64,000 nt of DNA from Terriglobia bacterium (lineage in GTDB: Bacteria > Acidobacteriota > Terriglobia > Acidiferrales > UBA7541): NCBI GenBank assembly GCA_020073605.1, contig JAIQEW010000007.1, positions 62,001 to 126,000 on the forward strand, given 5' to 3'. Below, in pieces: positions 59,468 through 64,000 of this stretch. The notes under the pieces are model-generated. The model was not told the origin of the DNA. It saw only the letters and a program-made list of their open reading frames with translations, and did no database searches. Both the position numbers and the translations under genes were made by a program. Positions within the stretch are counted from its first letter, which is position 1. Each line of letters begins with the position of its first letter.

Positions 59468-60412
59468 CTACGTGCCGAAACGCTCGCCCGGCACGATGCG
59501 CGCACCGTTCATGAACTCGCCGTCAGTGACGCGGTTACGGCCTTCGAGTTGGACCTGTTCAACTCGCAAGACGGTGCCGCCGCCGCAGATCACCAACAGT
59601 CCGTCTTCTCGCGTGGGCAGTACGATGCCGGGTGTGCCGCCCGCCGAGATTGGCTTGAGCGGCTTCCCCCATATCCGACAGTTTTTCCCGCGAAAGGTGG
59701 TAAACGCGCCGGGCCAGGGATCGAAACCGCGAATCCGGTTGTAGATCTTGTGCGCGTCGAGCGACCAATCCATGCGCCCCTCTTCCTTCTTGAGCGGCGG
59801 AGCGAGAGTCGCCTGAGAATTGTTCTGCGGCACCGGCGTGATCTCGCCGCGTTCGAGCTTCCGCAAAGTCTCCACGATCAGCGGGGCGCCCGCGTCGGCA
59901 AGGCGCGATGAAAGCTCCGGCGCGGTCTCGTCGGGGCCGATGTCGGTTTCGAATTTCAGCAGCGTCGGCCCGGTATCGAGCCCTGCGTCGATGCGCATCG
60001 TGGTGAGGCCCGTGCGCTTTTCGCCATTGGCGATGGCCCAGTTGATCGGGGCCGCGCCGCGATATTTTGGGAGAAGCGAGGCGTGGACGTTGATCCATCC
60101 GAGCCGCGGAATCTCGAGCAAACGCGCCGGAACAATCTGGCCATACGCGATAATGGCCACCGCATCCGGAGCGAGGCGCTTGAAATACTCGAAGACTTCC
60201 TCCGATCGGATCTTCTCCGGCTGATATACGTCGATTCCAGCCGCGATCGCTGCGGCCTTTACCGGTGAGCTTGCGGTTTCCTGGCCGCGGCCGCGCGGGC
60301 GGTCCGGCTGTGTGACGACTCCGGCGATCTGGAAATCCGGCTGCGCGATCAAGTGCCGCAGCGACGGAACGGCAAAAGCAGGCGTGCCGCAGAAGACGAT
60401 TCGTAGCGGCAC
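59468..60412 (-). CDS. fmt: Methionyl-tRNA formyltransferase
   Basis: The 314-residue enzyme transfers a formyl group to initiator Met-tRNA. GTG 60412 is the start (PLRIVFCGTPAFAVPSLRHL). The catalytic SLLPKYRGAAPINWAI and the Asp/His in GLDTGPTLLK are conserved; the C-terminal OB-fold domain begins near residue 205. It follows def by 7 bases, as expected for the initiation pathway. Confidence 0.94.
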   Translation of the reverse strand: MPLRIVFCGTPAFAVPSLRHLIAQPDFQIAGVVTQPDRPRGRGQETASSPVKAAAIAAGIDVYQPEKIRSEEVFEYFKRLAPDAVAIIAYGQIVPARLLEIPRLGWINVHASLLPKYRGAAPINWAIANGEKRTGLTTMRIDAGLDTGPTLLKFETDIGPDETAPELSSRLADAGAPLIVETLRKLERGEITPVPQNNSQATLAPPLKKEEGRMDWSLDAHKIYNRIRGFDPWPGAFTTFRGKNCRIWGKPLKPISAGGTPGIVLPTREDGLLVICGGGTVLRVEQVQLEGRNRVTDGEFMNGARIVPGERFGT

Positions 60413-60419
60413 GATCGGC

Positions 60420-60929
60420 CTACCACTCGCCGGCTTTTTTCAGCTTGCGGATCTTCCGCTTGATCATGTCCCGCTTGAGCATGCTGAGGTGTGTGATGAA
60501 GAGGATTCCATTGAGGTGATCGATCTCGTGGCAGAAAGCGCGAGCCAGTAATTTTTCGCCGCGCATCTCGTAATCCTTGCCCGAGGCGTCCTGCGCGCGG
60601 ACGGTGACGAACTGCGGCCGAGCCACGTGTCCTCGGAAGCCGGGTATCGAGAGGCATCCTTCCTCTTCGCGCTGCTCGCCCTCGGTGTGCGTGATTTCTG
60701 GATTCGCGCAGACGATCTTGGCTTCCGGATTTTTCCCGTTGCTCACGTCGATGACCGCGAGCCGCAGGCTGATGCCGATCTGCGGCGCCGCGAGCCCCAC
60801 GCCATTCGCGGCGTACATCGACTCGAACATGTCGGCGACCAGCGTCTGCAATTCAGCGTCGAATTTGTCCACAGGCTTTCCGGGAGTCTCGAGCACCGGG
60901 TCGCCGTACTTTACGATCGGATGAATCAT
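60420..60929 (-). CDS. def: Peptide deformylase
   Basis: The 169-residue metalloenzyme removes the formyl group from nascent proteins. All three motifs are present: GVGLAAPQIG, EEGCLSIPGF and HEIDHLNG (HExxH-type). The start at ATG 60929 gives MIHPIVKYGDPVL, the usual family opening; longer frames upstream have no homology. It lies 22 bases downstream of aroC and 7 bases upstream of fmt. Confidence 0.95.
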   Translation of the reverse strand: MIHPIVKYGDPVLETPGKPVDKFDAELQTLVADMFESMYAANGVGLAAPQIGISLRLAVIDVSNGKNPEAKIVCANPEITHTEGEQREEEGCLSIPGFRGHVARPQFVTVRAQDASGKDYEMRGEKLLARAFCHEIDHLNGILFITHLSMLKRDMIKRKIRKLKKAGEW

Positions 60930-60951
60930 TGCGCCTGCACTCCGAAAAACT

Positions 60952-62124
60952 CTAGAAATTATCCAACTGCTGCTGGTATCCGTCGAAATTCTTCCGCGTC
61001 TCGCCCAGTGAATCGCCGCCGAATTTTTCGAGGAACGCCTCGGCCAGAGTGAGCGCCACCATGGCCTCGCCCGCGACGCCCCCTGCGGGCACAACGCACA
61101 CATCCGAGCGCTCGTAGGCCGCCTTGACCGCTTCCTTCGTGTTCAGGTCGGCCGTGAGCAGGGCGCGGCGAAGCGTCGAGATCGGTTTCAGGTATCCCCG
61201 CACCACGATGTCCTGCCCGTTGGTGATTCCGCCTTCGATCCCCCCGGCGCGATTCGAGGAGCGATCGAAGCGTTTTCGAGACGAGTCGTACCGGATTTCG
61301 TCCTGCACTTCCGAGCCGTAACTCCCCGCATTCGCCACACCGGTGCCGATCTCGACGGCTTTCACGGCCTGGATCGACATCACAGCGCGCGCGAGTTTCG
61401 CATCGAGCTTCTCGTCCCACTGAGCGTGGCTTCCGAGGCCGGGCGGAATCCCGCGCGCGACGACCTCGAAAATTCCGCCGACGGAATCTCCGGCGCGCAG
61501 CACGTGGTCCACCTCGGCGACCATTTTCCCTTCCACATCTCGATCGACGCAGCGCAGGGGCGATTCGAGATTTTCGCAAATGGCGGCAATTTCCTCCCAG
61601 CTTGCCGCGCGCTCGAGCCGCGCATGGCCCACCGCGACCGTATGGCTCAAGACGGAAGCTCCGAACTCGCGCAGCAGAAGCTTGGCGAGCGCTCCCGCCG
61701 CCACGCGGGCAGCGGTCTCGCGCGCCGACGCACGTTCGAGCACGTACCGCGCATCGTGAAAATTGAACTTCTGCGCACCCGGCAAGTCCGCGTGTCCGGG
61801 CCGTGGCGCCGTCAGGCGGCGCTGCGCGTCATCCGCGCCCTCGGTGTCTTCGACCGGCAGCGCGTGCTCCCAATTCTTCCAATCGCGATTTTCAAGGCGC
61901 AGCGCGATGGGCGCGCCGATGGTCTTTCCGTGGCGCACCCCGGCAAGTATGTCGGCCTGATCTTTTTCGATTCGCTGGCGTCCGCCGCGGCCGTACCCCA
62001 ATTGCCGCCGGTGCAGTTCGCGCCCGATGAAATCGAGATCCACCGGGACGCCCGCGGGCAGCCCGGAAATCCAGGCGATGAGGGCCTGGCCGTGAGACTC
62101 TCCGGCAGTGACGAATCGCAGCAT
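60952..62124 (-). CDS. aroC: Chorismate synthase
   Basis: The 390-residue FMN-dependent enzyme makes chorismate from EPSP. The opening MLRFVTAGESHGQALIAWISG and RRQLGYGRGGRQRIEKDQ are signature blocks, and RASARETAARVAAGALAK is a third. It is the first gene of the long minus-strand block, driven by the promoter at 62161-62189, with GAAGGAAAG before the ATG. It joins amino-acid biosynthesis to the translation genes that follow. Confidence 0.94.
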   Translation of the reverse strand: MLRFVTAGESHGQALIAWISGLPAGVPVDLDFIGRELHRRQLGYGRGGRQRIEKDQADILAGVRHGKTIGAPIALRLENRDWKNWEHALPVEDTEGADDAQRRLTAPRPGHADLPGAQKFNFHDARYVLERASARETAARVAAGALAKLLLREFGASVLSHTVAVGHARLERAASWEEIAAICENLESPLRCVDRDVEGKMVAEVDHVLRAGDSVGGIFEVVARGIPPGLGSHAQWDEKLDAKLARAVMSIQAVKAVEIGTGVANAGSYGSEVQDEIRYDSSRKRFDRSSNRAGGIEGGITNGQDIVVRGYLKPISTLRRALLTADLNTKEAVKAAYERSDVCVVPAGGVAGEAMVALTLAEAFLEKFGGDSLGETRKNFDGYQQQLDNF

Positions 62125-62160
62125 GTTCGGTAGCGTCTTTCCTTCAGGAGTAGATGAAAG

Positions 62161-62189
62161 ATTCTACCGGACGCGCAGTTGCCCGTAAA
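62161..62189 (-). promoter_or_regulatory. Candidate promoter of the aroC-def-fmt-rsmB block
   Basis: On the minus strand TTTACG (62189-62184) and TAGAAT (62166-62161) are 17 bases apart. A start near 62154 leaves a 30-base leader with GAAGGAAAG before the aroC ATG at 62124. Confidence 0.55.
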
Positions 62190-62316
62190 GGCCGCGCGGC
62201 GGGCGGCGCACGCATCGGCCGCGCTTCGGCGCGCGCCGTTGTTTGCTTGACGCGCTGCGCAGCGGACGTTACGCTCTCGGAGACGCGGCGGATGTCCCTC
62301 AGCCGCTTCGCATACG

Positions 62317-63120
62317 ATGCCCGAACCCACTGAGACTCCATCACTCCCAGCGCTTATCGGGGACACGCTCAAGCGGCAGGTCTTTGCCGTCCAGGATTAC
62401 TCGCTGATGGCCCTCCAGGGGCTGGTAAACGTCTTCACGCCGCCGCAGTACTGGGGCGACACGATCGACCAGATGAACTTGATCGGTGTCAACTCGCTTC
62501 CGATTGTTGCGATCGCGTCACTCTTCATCGGCGGCGTCCTCGTATTGCAGACTGCGTCCCAGTTTCAGCGTTTTGGGGAGACGGCATTGACGGGAGACGC
62601 CGTTTCGATCGCGCTGGTCCGCGAGCTCGGCCCGGCGATCACGGCGCTGCTGGTGGCGGGGCGCAACGCAAGCGGAATCGCTTCGGAGCTCGGGTCGATG
62701 GTGGTGACCGAGCAAGTGGACGCGATGCGCGCGCTGGGGACCGATCCGCTCCGGAAACTCGTCACGCCGCGCATCATCGCCATGGTGACGATGCTCCCAC
62801 TGCTCGTGGCTGTCGCAGATTTCGTGGGTCTGGTCGGCGGATTCATTGTCGCGTTTTTTACGTTGCGGCTCGGGGCCGTGCAATTCTGGACGCGCGCGGT
62901 GGACGCGCTCGAATTCGGCGACCTCGTTCAGGGGTTGACGAAACCGCTCGTTTTCGCGTTCATCATCGCAACAATTGGATGCTACCAGGGACTGCGCGTG
63001 AAGGGCGGCACGCAGGGAGTTGGCAGGGCGACGACTTCAGCGGTGGTCATTTCCTCCGTGCTCGTGCTCGTGGCGGATTTCTTCCTTGCCAAGCTGTTGC
63101 TATATATGTTCCGCAAGTAG
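62317..63120 (+). CDS. mlaE: MlaE-family ABC permease
   Basis: The 267-residue permease has five to six hydrophobic segments and the MlaE motifs ASLFIGGVLVLQTASQFQRFG, VRELGPAITALLVAGRNASGI and ELGSMVVTEQVDAMRALGTDP. It acts in transport of phospholipids between the inner and outer membranes. The ATPase gene mlaF follows after 69 bases. The start at 62317 is only weakly supported by a ribosome-binding site. It is divergent from aroC across a 192-base spacer. Confidence 0.92.
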   Translation: MPEPTETPSLPALIGDTLKRQVFAVQDYSLMALQGLVNVFTPPQYWGDTIDQMNLIGVNSLPIVAIASLFIGGVLVLQTASQFQRFGETALTGDAVSIALVRELGPAITALLVAGRNASGIASELGSMVVTEQVDAMRALGTDPLRKLVTPRIIAMVTMLPLLVAVADFVGLVGGFIVAFFTLRLGAVQFWTRAVDALEFGDLVQGLTKPLVFAFIIATIGCYQGLRVKGGTQGVGRATTSAVVISSVLVLVADFFLAKLLLYMFRK

Positions 63121-63177
63121 CGAGCAGCGCGGCCCGGGCAAAGCAAGCCGTGGCTGCGAAACGCGCGCGTTTCCATC

Positions 63178-63183
63178 TATAAT
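63178..63183 (+). promoter_or_regulatory. TATAAT -10 directly upstream of mlaF
   Basis: A perfect TATAAT ends 6 bases before the mlaF ATG at 63190, so transcription from it would start at or near the ATG and give a leaderless mRNA. No strong -35 is visible. Confidence 0.35.
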
Positions 63184-63189
63184 CGCGCC

Positions 63190-64000
63190 ATGACGCCCCC
63201 GACCCACTCGGCGCCTGCCGAGCTGATGGCCCCGATCGTTCCGGGCGAACCCCTCATCGCGTTCAAAGACGTCCGCATCGGTTTCGACGAGGGCGATGTC
63301 CTGCGCGGAATTTCTTTCGAGGTGTGGCCGGGCGAGACGAAAGTGCTGCTCGGCGAGAGCGGCTCCGGGAAAACGATCCTTATGAAAATGGCGGCGGGGC
63401 TGATGCGTCCCGACTCAGGCCGCATCTGGGTGATGGGCCAGGACCTCGCCGAGCTGCCTGAGCGCGAACTGCTCGATTTCCGGCGGCAGATCGGTTTCGT
63501 GTTCCAGGAAGGCGCGCTCTTCGACTCCTTGACGGTCGAGGAAAACGTTGCGTTTCGCCTGATGGAAGAAAACATGGACGACGCGGAGATCGAAGCGCGC
63601 GTGCGAGAGGTGCTGCGGTTCGTCGAGATGGAGGCGGCCATCGAAAAGTTTCCGGCGGAGCTCTCCGGCGGCATGCGGAGGCGCGTCTCGATCGCGCGCG
63701 CTCTGGCCAGCCGCCCGCCGCTGATCTTTTACGACTCGCCGACAGCAGGGCTTGACCCCGTGACGTCGCAGACGATCATCACTCTGATCCTCCGCCGTCG
63801 CGACCTGCAGGGAGTGACTTCTCTGCTCGCCACGCATCGCGTGCAGGATGCGTTCGGGCTCGCGAATTTCCGGCTGGACGAGGCGAGCGGCCGCGTGGTC
63901 CCTCTCGGCGCCGAAGAAAGGGCCAGTGTGCCACCGACGAACGTTCTGGTGCTGCGCGATGGGCAGGTCTATTTTGAAGGTGCGACAGAAGACGTCCTGC
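63190..64000 (+). CDS. mlaF: MlaF-like ABC transporter ATPase, C-terminal end outside window
   Basis: Reading from ATG 63190 gives 270 codons without a stop before the window ends. Walker A LLGESGSGKTILMK, Q-loop VFQEGALFDSLTV, signature ELSGGMRRRVSIAR, Walker B LIFYDSPTAGLDP and the switch His in LLATHRVQD are all there. In the Walker B motif Ser stands where the catalytic Glu is expected (DSP for DEP). The protein is already longer than a minimal ABC domain, with an extension after about residue 220. It is the partner of the MlaE permease. Confidence 0.88.
   Translation, partial: MTPPTHSAPAELMAPIVPGEPLIAFKDVRIGFDEGDVLRGISFEVWPGETKVLLGESGSGKTILMKMAAGLMRPDSGRIWVMGQDLAELPERELLDFRRQIGFVFQEGALFDSLTVEENVAFRLMEENMDDAEIEARVREVLRFVEMEAAIEKFPAELSGGMRRRVSIARALASRPPLIFYDSPTAGLDPVTSQTIITLILRRRDLQGVTSLLATHRVQDAFGLANFRLDEASGRVVPLGAEERASVPPTNVLVLRDGQVYFEGATEDVL

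Overview
The window is a high-GC chromosome segment from a diderm bacterium, most likely an Acidobacteriota member (Terriglobia-like). Lipid A/KDO genes (waaA, lpxK), a heptose adenylyltransferase, BamD and Mla genes show an LPS-bearing outer membrane. The acidobacterial assignment rests on protein style: a Ser/Thr kinase fused to a WD40/PD40-like propeller, an S55 peptidase paired with a beta-propeller protein, many small PilZ proteins, a C-terminal scrap resembling an Oar-type TonB receptor, and abundant hairpin intergenic repeats. It is inferred from memory of such genomes, not from a database search. No rRNA, tRNA, CRISPR array, insertion sequence or prophage was found.

Layout. 0-3 kb: 3' part of a bacilliredoxin gene, a secreted glutathione peroxidase, and a coiled-coil porin separated from it by a hairpin terminator. 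3-9.4 kb: a five-gene minus-strand operon (aldehyde dehydrogenase, lignostilbene-dioxygenase-like carotenoid oxygenase, MFS transporter, SDR, ACMSD-type amidohydrolase) that looks like a pathway for lignin- or stilbene-derived aromatics, with its own promoter and an upstream perfect palindrome. 9.4-11.8 kb: trmJ, a secreted protein and a YjbR protein ending in tandem hairpin repeats. 12.2-14.8 kb: a two-gene SMC/RecF-like ATPase module, isolated between repeat-rich spacers, the best candidate for an undescribed system. 15-20.4 kb: a DUF6496-like basic protein, an aldo/keto reductase, an MFS exporter, and a TetR regulator divergent from an EmrB-type efflux pump with a visible promoter and operator. 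20.4-23.2 kb: the kinase, preceded by the remnant start of a second kinase. 23.3-26 kb: HAD phosphatase, gnd and pgl (pentose phosphate), with gnd flanked by hairpin repeats. 26.2-30.6 kb: RND efflux adaptor and pump. 30.8-32.1 kb: three consecutive PilZ-like genes. 32.1-37 kb: beta-propeller protein, S55 peptidase, secreted hypothetical. 37.2-39.3 kb: a VAO/4-cresol-dehydrogenase-type flavoprotein plus cytochrome c, with a Tat leader cut from the flavoprotein by an in-frame amber codon. 39.4-42.9 kb: waaA-lpxK-hldE2-type-ICMT-like envelope operon.

43-62 kb is a long minus-strand housekeeping block (aroC-def-fmt-rsmB-PASTA-rpe-bamD-response regulator-valS-birA-coaX-hypothetical-rlmD-comEC-hypothetical) with tight spacing and several start/stop overlaps. 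At the right edge, divergent from aroC, lie mlaE and the beginning of mlaF for retrograde phospholipid transport. Two sets of genes, at 3-9 kb and 37-39 kb, both point to oxidation of 4-hydroxyphenyl aromatics, which fits a soil organism feeding on plant-derived phenolics.
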